Assembly: GCF_034190915.1 (NCBI RefSeq)
Contig: NW_026947491.1
Coordinates: 21,764,101 to 21,828,100, forward strand
Source: Cavia porcellus
Lineage: Eukaryota > Chordata > Mammalia > Rodentia > Caviidae
Direction of reading: 5' to 3'
DNA length: 64,000 nt
How positions within the stretch are numbered: position 1 is the stretch's first letter; each line of letters starts with the position of its first letter. Both the position numbers and the translations under genes were made by a program. The notes under the pieces are model-generated. The model had not been told where the DNA came from. It saw nothing but the letters and a program-made list of their open reading frames with translations, and did no database searches. This document shows positions 53,150 to 64,000 of the stretch, piece after piece.

Positions 53150-55010
53150 GAAATTCAGGACCAGCGTGGGGGCGTGCTGTTCACACTGCTCTAGGGAACC
53201 AACTTCTCAACCCTGTAGCGGCAGCCTGGAGGATTTTTCAGTAATCAAGTGATAGAGATTCTAGGTATCTTCTATGTCGCTGATCCTACACTGCTGTGTT
53301 TTCATGGAATCAAGCTTTTTTTTCGTTTCCCTGCCCATTTTATTATTGATTGCACAACATATTGTCAATGAAGTCTTCGTTCACAGCACAAGTGATTACA
53401 ATGTCTCAATAGTTTTTAAGGTGTAAAATGTTTAATACTTATTTATCTATTGACTGGAAGTCTGCCATCCACCCTCAGATACATCTATGAGACCTCTCAT
53501 CCTGAAGAACATTTTCCAATTCTGTTCATGCATACTTTTACTGTGAATAGCTGGACATCACTGTGTGTTGATCTGAGTGTTCGCCTGTTATTGGAGCTGT
53601 TCATTTCCCCACCCTTGGTGATGTAGGGTGATACCTTGGAGAGCTGTGGTAGATTAGACTGTGCAGGGTCTCTCTCAGGATCTCATTTGTAGAGAACATG
53701 ACGCTCTCACACATCCTGCAGTCATGGAGCATTGCCTGAGCAGTGTTTATTAGGACCTACGGTCAGTAGCCAAAAACTCTTATACAATGTCTTAAATATT
53801 GTGTCTATATTTACCACAAAGTGAATTTGCTGTATTTACATTACCCTCCATAAAACCTGGACATCTCAGCAAACTGCTATCAGTGTGTCTGGAAATACTG
53901 CTGTCCTCATCTGGCAGCTGACCTGAAAGAACAAGGTGCCCACAGTAGAGTCAAGACTATAGAGAAGACCAGTGCCTTCCCAAAGAGGAACCTGGGCTCC
54001 AGCTCTCTCTGTGCACTTCTGAGTCCCTGAGGACAAGGCTGGCCAGGCCAGGACACTGACTCCTACCTGGTGTAAAAGTGTGAAATCATTGAGAGAGAGA
54101 TTTGGGATCAATGGGATTTGGGTACCTGGGAAAATGTCACCAAGAGGATTGGTTCAGATGCAAATCATGGTGGCTGTATCTCTATACATTCAGATATATA
54201 AGCAGTCATTTATTCGTAGTTTTGAAATTTTGAACAAAATTAAATACTAGAGAGAAAATCTGAGCAAGGATTTTATATAACTATCCATCCTGTTATCATC
54301 TGTCCATTGATCTATGTGTGTTAGTATCCATGATCACCATTCTATCCATCTGTGCTCTGTCATATTTCTATTCACCCACCAACTCTATGCATGCACCTTT
54401 CATCTATGTATCTATTATAAATTTATTAGTTATACACGTTCGTCTTATCTGTTTTTAATTTTTTGCCTTGTAATTATCTGCCCTTCATATATGTATCACT
54501 CAAAATTTAAGTAGTTTATATCACTCTGCCCCTCCACATCTTAAATGTTTCATCATCTTTCATCTGCCTATCAGTGGTGCATATATTATCTGCTTTATTC
54601 TTAGGTGCTTTATTAATACAGGTGATACAAGAAGCTGTTGGTGTGATTGTAAAGATTTATATACTTTAGAAAATTCTCTAAAGAGGCTGAAAATAGGGTA
54701 TAACACAAAAACCACTTTCTCATGATTTACTTCCTCATCTCAATCAACTAACAGCTCTACACTGGAGAAGACTACATTTTCTCAAAAAATTAAGCTTCCA
54801 CATAACGCAAAACTATCCTGAGTGTTTTTTAAAGCAGAGTAAAATTTGATGTTCATTGTGCAACCAGCAGTTCTGAAGCACACTTAATGCAATGTGTGTG
54901 TTTAAAACTAGAATCACTACAAATGAGTTTTAAAGTTGGAGCAGGTGTGCAAACTAGAAGTCATCCATAGACGGACAAAAATTTTTCCATAAAAGCGATA
55001 TGTATTCGTG
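53150..55010. other. Spacer, duplicate of 26,030-27,880
   Basis: Contains the degenerate ATCT tract at about 54,270-54,580. No gene. Confidence 0.55.
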
Positions 55011-55016
55011 CACATG

Positions 55017-55135
55017 CTTCAGGAGTTTGGATCTGACCTAATGAAGCCCTCATAGACCCTACTCCTCACTGGGTCCTGTCTGTTCACTCCCTCACTGTTG
55101 ATATCTCTGGGGGCTGGATCTATCAGCACAGAGAG
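55017..55135 (+). pseudogene. V-segment relic (duplicate of 27,887)
   Basis: QE-FGSDL-like framework 1 fragment with an in-frame TAG after VKPS-equivalent codons; no leader or RSS. Confidence 0.65.
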
Positions 55136-55480
55136 AAGGAGACTGAACAGAGGGGGTGGGATGGTGAGAGCTGACACACAGCTGATAACTCACCACTGAT
55201 TCACGAAATTAACATCACCTCAGAAAGAGGGTTCTGGGGGAAAAAGAAAAAAGCGGTAGAGGAGCAGAGGGCCCTGGGGATCCAAAGAGAACCAGGAAGT
55301 GTCAAAAGAACAGGTGCAGAGAGGGAAGTGGGGAGCCGGCTTGCTGTCAGCCTCTGTAGTTTCCTTGTTGGCTTAGCATTATGTGAACTGACCATCATGC
55401 ATCCACTCTAGGTAACATAGGAGGTTTCCACACTCCAAACTCCAAGCAAAGAATGTAAGGGTTTATTGATGATCAGTTAC

Positions 55481-55506
55481 AACACACACACACAAACACA
55501 CACACA

Positions 55507-55543
<37 letters not shown>
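55481..55543 (+). repeat. (CA)n microsatellite, empty proviral site
   Basis: CA tract with a few AAACA interruptions, flanked by the same unique sequences that flank the provirus at 28,355 and 35,563. It contains no LTR sequence. Confidence 0.95.
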
Positions 55544-55544
<1 letters not shown>

Positions 55545-56585
55545 AAATACATTGCATATGTATTTATGAATTTTATCTGAAAATAGGTAGCAGGGATATT
55601 ATTACTTTTTATATTGCAAGGAGCTATGATTTTAAGAAATTAAATGCTTAAATAACTCCAGTCATGATGATCATCACCATCAATTCATCTGCTAATTTCT
55701 GTGGGGAAATATTGTCTCATGGAGGGCTAAACATTTCAGTTTAGAAAAATGTACCATATAAGAAGACATAGGAAAGATGTCTTTGTAGAAAAGTATAAAA
55801 GAACTTATGGGGACCACCTCTTCACTGGATCCTGTCTGTTCACTCCCTCACTGTTGCATGCAGGGGATGCATTACATTCCCTGACCACGAAAATGAATAT
55901 AATAATACTAAACAAATTACATGGTGTTAAAATGTATGTCATTAATTCATAATTAAAATTAATATGTATTCCATATATAACTATTCTGGGATAATAAAGC
56001 TGGAGATAGATCATAATTCAAGATACAGCACACTCTATAACATACTTATGATAGAATCATGGTAGTCTAATTATTATGAGAAGTTGAAGGGCAGAAAAAT
56101 CGTGTCATGTTCTCTCATTGAGGAAGGAGTTTGACAACATCACTGAGCATGACTTCTCTCTTGTAAGTTTGCAGGGCCAATTCATCACCACAGGAAGATT
56201 TCTAGACCCAAATCCATAAGATCGTATCACACATGAGCTCACATCTCATAGGTCTGTTGTGTTTCTGGTAATGTATCACATCTGCAAAATGCAGAAAGTG
56301 ACCAAAATATTTAATCTCATACATATATAATGGTGAGAAAACTAATAAGTTTTTCAGAATACAAATACATAATGAAGAATCATATCCCCATTAGTATAAG
56401 GAATATTGCAAAATATCTCTCAGATCATTCTCTTGTGCACTGTACCTTCCCTATCTGAGGGATCCACACAATACAGGAGTCTCTGTAGCAGGGGCCCCAG
56501 CCCAGCCTGCAGCCTGCAGATCTGCAGAAGAACCCAGCCCTGAATGCCAGGTGTACCTGCTGCAGAACAAGGACTGAAAAGAGAT
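55544..56585. other. Upstream flank of V segment 12
   Basis: Duplicate of 35,563-36,600; includes the short V-like relic at 55,817-55,857. No gene and no octamer. Confidence 0.5.
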
Positions 56586-56591
56586 GGTGCC

Positions 56592-57034
56592 ATGGAGTTT
56601 ACAATGAGTTGGCTTTTCCTTCTTGCCATTTTAAAAGGTAATTCATGAAAGAACAAAAAAGTGATATTGAGTGTGTGAGTGAACATGAATGGGATAAACA
56701 CTGGACCTCTGTGAAAGTTTCCTGATCAGGATGTCTCTGTATTTGTAGGGGTCCAGTGTAAGGAGCAGGTGTTGGGGTTCAGGGAAGGCTTGGTGCAGTT
56801 TTCAGGGTCCCTTACACTCTCCTGTGCAGCCCCTGGATTCAGCTTCACTGATTACTGGACCTCAGTCAAGTAGCTCCGGGGCCTACAGTGGGTTTCAAGT
56901 GATGGTAGCACATAGTACCTCAAATGTGTGAAGAGCTGATTTACCATCTCCAGAGGGAACACAAAGAACACATTGTATCTGCAAATGAACAGCCTGATAT
57001 CCAGGGACACAGCCATATGTCACCATGCAAGAGA
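56592..57034 (+). pseudogene. IGHV segment 12, VH3-like pseudogene (duplicate of segment 8)
   Basis: Leader exon 56,592-56,637 with intact ATG (MEFTMSWLFLLAILK) and GTAATT donor. The V exon starts at 56,749. Framework 1 is open but lacks its SGG core (EGLVQFSGSLTLSCAAPGFSFT). TAG at 56,871-56,873 follows a deletion in CDR1/framework 2. The second cysteine region is CHHA. No octamer. Confidence 0.88.
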
Positions 57035-57072
57035 CACAGTGAGGGACCTCAGTGTGAGCCCAGAAACAAAGC
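57035..57072 (+). promoter_or_regulatory. Recombination signal of V segment 12
   Basis: Perfect CACAGTG at 57,035-57,041, a 22-bp spacer and AAACAAAGC at 57,064-57,072. Confidence 0.7.
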
Positions 57073-57214
57073 TTCCTACAGGGCACCCAGGATTAGCAAT
57101 CAGCATTCGGGTCACAGACAGAGCACCGGGTCTACCTCAAGAGAAGATTTAGAAGAAGGTAAAAGGAGGTTTCTTGTCAGGATCCAGGATTTCTCTGTAT
57201 AATATTTACCCTGG

Positions 57215-57595
57215 ATACTCCAAATTCATGTGTCTGTCCTTACCTCGGAAGTCTCTCAGTTAGGTATGGTCATTTGTCTACAATTTATTCTTCTTTATAA
57301 CTCTGAAATATTTCATGATGTACAAATACTATATTTTCTTTATACATTCATATGTTTATGATATACAGGCTGATTCCAAGATTTAGCTATCATGAATCAT
57401 GCTGTACACAGATTGCTATGTATATAATGCTGTACTGTGATGCTTTTGCTTATAGCTCTTTGAGGAAGATGTGTAGAATGGGAATAGCTGGATCCTATGG
57501 AGTTTCTAACTTCACTTCTTTGAAGAATATCCATACTGATTTAAAATCTCTGAACTACTTTCCATCCCTAGCAACAATGTAGCAGGGTTCATAGG
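57215..57595 (-). repeat. LINE-1 3'-end relic, antisense (duplicate of 37,230)
   Basis: Same antisense L1 lines (GGGAATAGCTGGATCCTATG, GAAGAATATCCATACTGATT). Confidence 0.6.
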
Positions 57596-58375
57596 AAGGA
57601 AAGTTAACATGAAGCAGACCATGAGGATGGTCTCGGGCTGCCTGGTGACAGGATGCGGGAGGGAAGCAGGGAGGGAAGGATTGCAGAGCAACCTCAGGAC
57701 ACACTGAAGATGACACCTGTGCTCCCTGCTTCGGATGTGTGTGGCTGTGCAAGTGTCCATGTGTGGAAATGCTTCTCAGGGACACACATTATGTGCGGGC
57801 AGCCCATGCCTTATGTCTGGTGAAGCTTTTACAGATAAACAAAAGGTGAGAACAGAAGAAGAGTGAGAGTGATAACAACAGTCAACTATGAGAGAGCTGC
57901 TAACAGGCACCAACACAACCACCACTCGTTTTCCCCTCAGCAGGCAGTGGAATGCAGCAAAGTCACACAAGTTCTCACCACAGGAAGAGGGGACATGAAC
58001 TTCAGCAGCTGTGTCCCTCTCTGTCCACGACCTGGATCAGGAAGCTCTCCACAGCCTAGGAGAGCACAGAGCCAGACAATGGGTACAAACTTATGACATG
58101 AGATCTAATGTAGATAATGCAATGGTTTGTGATACTGTCATTGTTTTTGCATGATTACAAAATATGCCACATCAAGAAAAATCCATGATCTGTGTACATG
58201 GCCATAGTGAAGGGAGCACCATTGATATACATAGAACAAGACTCTATCACATAGCTGCATTCATAATTATTTTCACTGCTGTCTTTGTTACCAAATTACC
58301 TCAGTACACTAATGCCTGCAGTGTGTGATGCTCTCTCTGAATTATCCAATTTCAGAGCTGTCTAGATGGCAGGAT
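57595..58375. other. Spacer before V segment 13
   Basis: Duplicate of 37,615-38,370; no gene. Confidence 0.5.
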
Positions 58376-58378
58376 GCA

Positions 58379-58386
58379 ATGCAGAT
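58379..58386 (+). promoter_or_regulatory. Altered Ig octamer of V segment 13
   Basis: ATGCAGAT, one change from consensus; the sister at 38,375 is intact. Confidence 0.7.
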
Positions 58387-58507
58387 AGGGCCTCCCTGGG
58401 TTGATGAAAACCAGCCCAGCCCTCACCCTGCAGCTCTGCAGACGAACCCAGCCCTAGAGCCCAGCTGTTCCCTCTTGGTGTTCAGCACTGAGCACAGAGG
58501 GCTTGCC

Positions 58508-58945
58508 ATGGCATTCACAACGAGCTGGGTTTTCCTTCTTGCTCTTTTAAAAGCTAATTCGAGAAAAACAAGACACACTAAGGGTTCGAGTGGACATGAA
58601 TGGGATAAACACTGGACAGCTGTCACAGTATCCTGAGTAGGATATTTCTATTTGCAGGTGTCCAGGCAAAAGTGCAGCTGGTGGAGTCCAGGGGAGGCTG
58701 GGCACAGCCTGGGGGGTCCCTGAGACTCTCCTACATGGCCTCAGGATTTACCTTCAGTGATTACTGGATGCACTGGATTCACCAGGCTCCAGGGAAGGGG
58801 CTGGAGTGGATCTCACACATCAGTAGGAGTTGTAGCACGTTCTAGGTGAAGGACCAATTTACCATCTCCAGGGACAATGGCAAGAACATGCTGTATCTGT
58901 AGATGAGCAGTCTGAGCCCCGAGGATACTGCTGCATATTACTGTG
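58508..58945 (+). pseudogene. IGHV segment 13, VH3-like pseudogene (duplicate of segment 9)
   Basis: Leader exon 58,508-58,553 with intact ATG (MAFTTSWVFLLALLK) but a lost donor (CTAATT). V exon from 58,658: the first cysteine is tyrosine (LSYMAS), and TAG at 58,843-58,845 and TAG in CTGTAGATG interrupt framework 3. The rest of framework 3 up to YYC is better kept than in segment 9. Confidence 0.9.
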
Positions 58946-58984
58946 CACAGTGAGGGGACATCAGTGTGAGCCCAGATAAAAAAA
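58946..58984 (+). promoter_or_regulatory. Recombination signal of V segment 13
   Basis: CACAGTG at 58,946-58,952, a 23-bp spacer and ATAAAAAAA nonamer at 58,976-58,984. Confidence 0.7.
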
Positions 58985-58989
58985 ACTTC

Positions 58990-59345
58990 CAGGCAGGGGC
59001 GCTTGGGACCAGCAGGAGGAGTAGGGGACACATAGCTCAGAGTCTACCCCAGAGGACATCTAAAATACTGGGCAAAGAAACAAAATATTGAAGGCTGAGT
59101 AGAGGAGGGCAAGGAGATGGCCCTCATGCAGTAGGGAAGGAGTCCAAAGAAACAAAGACAAGTGGTGAAGTGGAGGGAAAAAGGAAATGAGTAAAATTTT
59201 GTTGTATAGAGGAGCCCAATAACTTCAATTACTGTAAACATTATATGCCGTAACATGAGCTAAATAAGATTAATATCCAAAGGAGTGAAAAATGGAATGT
59301 GGAAATTAGAGGAGGGAAGTTAGATATGAGGGGGCAGAACGGGAT
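58990..59345. other. 3' flank of V segment 13
   Basis: Duplicate of 38,985-39,345; purine-rich, no gene. Confidence 0.5.
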
Positions 59346-59415
59346 TTAAAAGAAGCAGCCAAGCTTTAAGGTCTGCACCTAGATCTCGCTGAGGACTTGC
59401 AGTGCTGGCGCTGGT

Positions 59416-60290
59416 CCTCCAGGTCTGGTTTCAGGAAAGCCAGGCCTGGGAGGCCTCTACATCTGCCTCCCCATCCCAGCTGCACTTGGAGAAAGGTGGA
59501 GCTTCCAACAGGTGGGCAGGCGCACGCTATCCCCAGAGCCCAGCCTGTTTGAGACTCCCACACCTAGCCATCGTTGTGCAGAGGAGGAGATGGGCAGATC
59601 TGGGGCACCTGCATGAGCCTCCTATTGTGTCTTGAGGACTGTGGAAGTCTCAGCGGGCAGGGGAGCATGGCAGGTTCCAGAGGACCCGTGCGTGGCCTGT
59701 GGTGAGTGCTCAGCGCACTCTGCCCAAAACCCAGACTGTTCGGGACCCTCCAGGCTTCTGGGTGCAGTGAAGTGGAGAAGTGGGTTTGAGACCTCTACAT
59801 CTGCCTCCCCATCCTGGCTGCACTTGGAGAACTGATGAGCTTCCAACAAGCAGGCAGGCACACGCTATCCCTGCAGCCCAGCCTGTTTGGGACTCCCGCA
59901 CCTCACCAGGGGTGTGCAGAGGAGGGGCTGGGAAGATCTGGGGCACCTGCATCAGCCTCCCCGAGTGTCTGGAGGAATTTGGATGTCTCAGGGGGCAGTG
60001 GAGCATCGCAGGTTCCAGAGGCCCCACAGGCTGTGGTGAGTGCTCAGCGCACTCTGCCCAAAGCCCAGACTGTTCGGGTCCCACCAGGCTTCTGGGTGCA
60101 GTGAAGTGGAGAGGTGGGTTTAAGGCCTCTACATCCACTTCCGCATCCAGGCTACACTTGGAGAGCTATGGAGCTTCCAACGGGCAGGTGAGCGCACAGT
60201 GTCCCTGAAGCCCAGCTTATCTGGAACTGCAGAGTTCTCAACAGGCAGATGAGGGCCATTGGTTCTGCAGGCCCAGTGGCTTGGGGTAAT
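59416..60290 (+). promoter_or_regulatory. L1 5'UTR with about 2.5 tandem monomers
   Basis: Period about 335 bp. The landmark CCTCTACATCTGCCTCC and variants recur at 59,454, 59,791 and 60,126; GTGAGTGCTCAGCGCACTCT recurs at 59,702 and 60,035. This resembles the monomer arrays that act as internal promoters in rodent L1 families. Copy 1 (39,350) has one monomer fewer. Confidence 0.75.
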
Positions 60291-60479
60291 GGGGTGCCAG
60301 AGTCTCAGGAGCTGCAAACACAGAAGGGGATTTCCAACAGACCATGAGGAAGCTTTCAAATAACACTTGAAACACAGAAATATAGGAAAATGACAAAATG
60401 AAAGACAAAATTACAACCTCAAACCTCCAGCCCATCTTAAGAAACCCTAGGAGCAATGTATATAGAAGAAAATATATGC

Positions 60480-61434
60480 CATTCACCTCAAATATCGGAC
60501 ACAGTAGCTACTGAAATTAACAAGCAACTCCAGGAAGTTTTAAAGAAAATCAAACACGAAATAATCTCTTAGGTAAAAGAAGAAATGACAGAAGAAATGA
60601 AAGAGATTCTGAATATATCTAAAGAAAACACAGTTAAAAAATTGGAGGAACTAAACAAAAAGATAGAATCCCTAGATGAGCAATATAAGAAACAAACAGA
60701 ATACATAATGCAGATGCACAGAGATATACAGGAAATAAAAAACTCCACTGAAAGTTGTAAAAACCGCCTTAATGAAAGTGAAGATAGAATTTCAGACCTT
60801 GAAGACACGATTGCAGCTAGTGAACAGGAAAGGAAAGATCTTTTAAAAATAACAAGGAATCAGGAAACAACAATTCAACAACTGCAAGACGATGCAAAGA
60901 AAAATAAGAAAGACAGGGATTAATGAAAAAGGAGACAACATAAAGGATGTCAAGGGGATATTTAGAGAAGTAATAGCTGAAAATTTCTCAAGCATGAGAT
61001 TAGAAACTGACATCAGGATCAGTGAAGCATATAGAACTCCAAATAGTCATAACCAAAATAAAACTACACCCAGACATATAATAATCACCATCCCAGAAAT
61101 CTAACACAAGAATAGATTATTAAAAGCTGTCCAAGAGAAAAGACAGATCACTTATAAAGGAAAAACTATCAGAATCACAGCAGACTTCTCAGCACAAACA
61201 ATAAAGTCAAGAAGAACATGGAGTGAAGTTTTCCAGATCCTAAAGCAAAATCATTTCCATCCTAGACTCATGTATCCTGAAAAACTATCATTCAAAATTG
61301 ATGGTGAAATACGATACTTCCATGTCAAAGAACAGCTGAAGAACTTCCTGAACACCAAACCAACCCTGCAAAAAATATTGAAAGACAGTTTAGATACACA
61401 AAGGAAGAAACTACTAAGCAAAGCAGATAGTTAA
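60480..61434 (+). pseudogene. L1 ORF1 (RNA-binding chaperone), broken
   Basis: ORF1p trimerises and coats L1 RNA. The coiled coil is at 60,585-60,923 (KENTVKKLEELNKKIESLDE and onward), after an upstream TAG at 60,570-60,572. The RRM part (IAENFSSMRLETDIRISEAY, TPRHIIITIP) is at 60,892-61,104 in another frame, and the C-terminal domain (TYKGKTIRITADFS..RRTW..HPRLMYP) follows from 61,105 to the TAA near 61,434. There are several stops and frameshifts. Confidence 0.85.
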
Positions 61435-61474
61435 ACAGAACAGAAAGATAAAGATACAACAGCAGAGGGATAAC

Positions 61475-62820
61475 ATGTCAACAATAAACCAGCATGTAAC
61501 AGTAATAACCATTAATGTAAATGGTCTCAATGCACCAATCAAAAGAAACAGACTAGCAGAATGGATCAAGAAACAAAATCCAAACATATGCTGTTAACAG
61601 GAAACCCATCTAACCCAGAAGGATACTCACAGACTGAAAGTCAAAGGATGGAAAACAATTCTTCATGCAGCAGGAATCCAAAAAAAAGGCAGGAGTAGCC
61701 ATTCTGTTTGCAGACAATGTGAACTTTAAACCAACAGTGACCATAAAGGACAAAAAAGGTCACTACATACTCGTAAGGGGAAAACTCCAAGAGGAAGAGA
61801 TAACTATCTTAAATATATGTGCACCAAACTCCAGAGCACCCAGTTATTTAAAACAACTATTAACAGAAATGAAAACTCAAATCATCAGTAACACAATTGT
61901 AACAGGAGACCTTAATATGCCATTGACACCAAGGGACAGATCAACCAGACAGAAAATGAGCAAACAAATAACAGAACTGAATCACACCTGCGAACAAATG
62001 GATTTGATAGACATATACAGAATGTTCCACCCAACAACATCAGAATACATATTCTTCTCAGCAGTACATGGATCATTCTCTAAAATAGACCATATATTAG
62101 GTCACAGAACATATTTAAACAAATGCAAAAGAGTTGAAATCATCACTTGCATGTTATCGGATCATAGCGCTCTGAAATTAGAAATTAATGATAAAAGATA
62201 CTGCAAAAATCCCACAAACACATGGAAACTGAATAACACACCTTAAATAATCAGTGGGTCACAGAAGAAATTAAAGAAGAAATTAAACAATACCTAAAAG
62301 AAAATGAAAATGCAGATACAACTTACCAGAATCTGTGGGATGCAATGAAAGCCGTCCTGAGAGGAAAATTTATTGCACTGAGTTCCCACATCAGGAAAAC
62401 AGAAAAAATACAAATAAATAACTTGATGCTACACCTCAAACAGCTAGAAAAAGAAGATCAAATCAAGCCCAAAGCCAAAAGAAGAGAGGAAATTATAAAA
62501 ATCAGAGCAGAAATCAATGCAATAGAGACTAAGAAAACAATCCAAAGAATCAATGAATCAAAGAGTTGGTTGTTTGAAGAATAAATAAAATCGATAAGCC
62601 CCTAGCCAACCTTATTAATAAAGGGAAGAAAAAGCTCAAATTCATGCAACAAGAAAGGAAAAAGGTGAAAACACTACAGACCCAATACAAATACAGAAGA
62701 TCATCAACACCTATTTCGAAAACATCTACTCTCAAAAGTTTGATAACAAAAAAGAAATAGATTCTTAGAAACACATGAAGTACCAAAGTTAGATCAAGAG
62801 GATGTAAAACTGTTGAATAA
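61475..62820 (+). pseudogene. L1 ORF2, endonuclease half, broken
   Basis: Starts at ATG 61,475 (MSTINQHVTVITINVNGLNA). TAA at 61,595-61,597 and a frame slip in the A7 run at about 61,680-61,688 interrupt it. The APE-type endonuclease is readable at 61,665-62,246 with TGDLN, SKIDHI and MLSDHSALK. More frame changes occur between 62,246 and 62,813. Confidence 0.85.
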
Positions 62821-64000
62821 CTCAATCTCTGTTAATGAAATTGAAAATGTAATTAAGTCCTTACCTACAAAGAAGAGCCCAGGCCCAGATGGATTCACTG
62901 CAGAATTCTACAAGAAATACAAACAAGACCTAATGCTGACACTCCTCAAACTATTCAATGAAATTGAAAGGGAAACAATCCTTCCTAAGTCATTCCTGGA
63001 AGCAAATATTACTCAAGTACCAAAACCTGAGAAAGACACAACTAAAAAAGAGAACTATAGAGCAATCTCCTTAATGAACACAGATGCAAATATCCTCAAT
63101 AAAATATTGGCAAATAGGATGCAGCAAATCATCAAGAAGATTATACACCATGACAAAGTGGGATTCATCTCAGGAATGCAAGGATGGTTCAACATACGTA
63201 AATCAATAAATGTAATCCACCACATCAATAAAACCAAAAGTACATGATCATTTCTATAGATGAAGAAAAAGCCTTCGATAAGGTCCAACATTTATTCATG
63301 ATAAGAACTTTACAGAAAATTGGAATAGATGGACTTTACCTCAATATAATAAAGACCATTTATGACAAACCAACAGCCAGCATCATACTAAATGGCCAAA
63401 AATTCAAAGCCTTTACTTTAAAATCGGGCACAAGACAAGGATGTCCTTTATCACCACTCCTATTTAATATACTACTGGAAGTCCTACCCAGAGCAATTAG
63501 GCAAGAGAGAGTAATAAAAGGGGTAAAGATACGAAACGAAGGAGTTAAATTGTCATTGTTTGCAGATGACATGATACTCTACATAGAAGACCCCCTAAAC
63601 TCCATGGAAAGACTCTTAGATACAATAAATAAATTGAGTAATGTGGCTGGATACAAAATCAATACTCAGAAATCAATAGCATTCCTATACACGAACAACA
63701 AAATCACAGAGAGGGAAATAAGAGAAACTACACTCTTCACATTAGCAAGCAAAAAAACGAAATATTTAGGAATTACTCTTATGAAAGAAGTGAGAGACCT
63801 ATACAGTGAAAATTATAATACACTGAAACAAGAAATTGAAGACGATCTCAGAAAATGGAAAGACATCCCTTGCTCATGGATAGGAAGAACAAACATTGTG
63901 AAAATGGCCATTCTCCCAAAACTGTTATACAGATTCAAAGTAATCCCAATAAAAATATCATCAACATACCTTATAGATCTAGAGAAATCACTCCTAAATT
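62813..64000 (+). pseudogene. L1 ORF2, reverse transcriptase half, partial
   Basis: RT motifs include [23 protein letters not shown] and [19 protein letters not shown] at 63,245-63,247 ends one frame, and an open frame from 63,244 to the window end continues with [24 protein letters not shown] and FADD (63,559-63,570), the catalytic motif. The 63,244-64,000 frame has no stop. The 3' part is outside. Confidence 0.88.

Larger units (their letters stand above)
59345..64000 (+). mobile_element. LINE-1 element, degenerate, running past the window end
   Basis: It has a 5'UTR promoter with tandem monomers, ORF1 and ORF2 in order. ORF1 and the first half of ORF2 carry stops and frameshifts, so it is not retrotransposition-competent as read. 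The exact 5' end was not fixed; no target duplication can be seen because the 3' end is outside. Confidence 0.92.

Noticed and set aside
55481..55543. Solo LTR left by recombination of the provirus
   Set aside because: No LTR base is present between the CA tract and its flanks, so this is a pre-integration site rather than an excision product.

Overview
This window is mammalian germline DNA, part of an immunoglobulin heavy-chain variable (IGHV) locus, most likely from a rodent. The support is repeated two-exon V units (46-nt leader exon, short intron, V exon, then a CACAGTG heptamer, about 23 bp and an ACACAAACC-like nonamer), upstream ATGCAAAT octamers, ID-type tRNA-derived SINEs, B1-like 7SL SINEs and a rodent-style LINE-1 with a monomeric 5'UTR. 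I could not fix the species; the ID variant does not look like the mouse or rat consensus. All V segments are on the + strand.

Layout. 1-5,480: a VH with a damaged framework 1 and the start of a clan-II VH pseudogene. 5,481-39,953: unit copy 1, with V segments at 5.1 (its 3' part), 8.5, 11.3, 16.2, 19.3, 25.5, 36.6 and 38.5 kb, two UAP1 processed-pseudogene copies on the minus strand, L1 relics, SINEs and a complete 7.15-kb endogenous retrovirus (28,397-35,546). 39,954-about 60,285: unit copy 2, a tandem duplicate of copy 1 that lacks the retrovirus and about 7.4 kb (equivalent to 16.5-23.9 kb). It carries V segments at 42.9, 45.7, 50.7, 52.7, 56.6 and 58.5 kb. From about 59,345 to the window end lies a LINE-1 whose 5'UTR is also cut at the copy1/copy2 junction. 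Inside copy 1 an older unit of about 11 kb is visible: V-V-UAP1 pseudogene-V at 0-10 kb is repeated at 11-21 kb.

Function. Of 14 recognisable V segments only one, at 42,948-43,404, has an intact leader, splice sites, conserved cysteines, reading frame, octamer and 12/23-rule RSS. Its sister at 8,479 lost 5 bp in framework 3. The others carry stops, frameshifts, lost start codons or truncations. Several keep good octamers or RSSs, so they could still be bound, transcribed or cut.

The retrovirus is class II (betaretrovirus-like) in coding content, has a primer-binding site matching tRNA-Ile, two recognisable -1 frameshift signals, an uninterrupted pol, breaks in gag and dUTPase, and an env reduced to a short signal-plus-membrane-anchor reading frame. 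It sits in a CA microsatellite whose empty counterpart survives in copy 2, so its insertion is younger than the 34-kb duplication.
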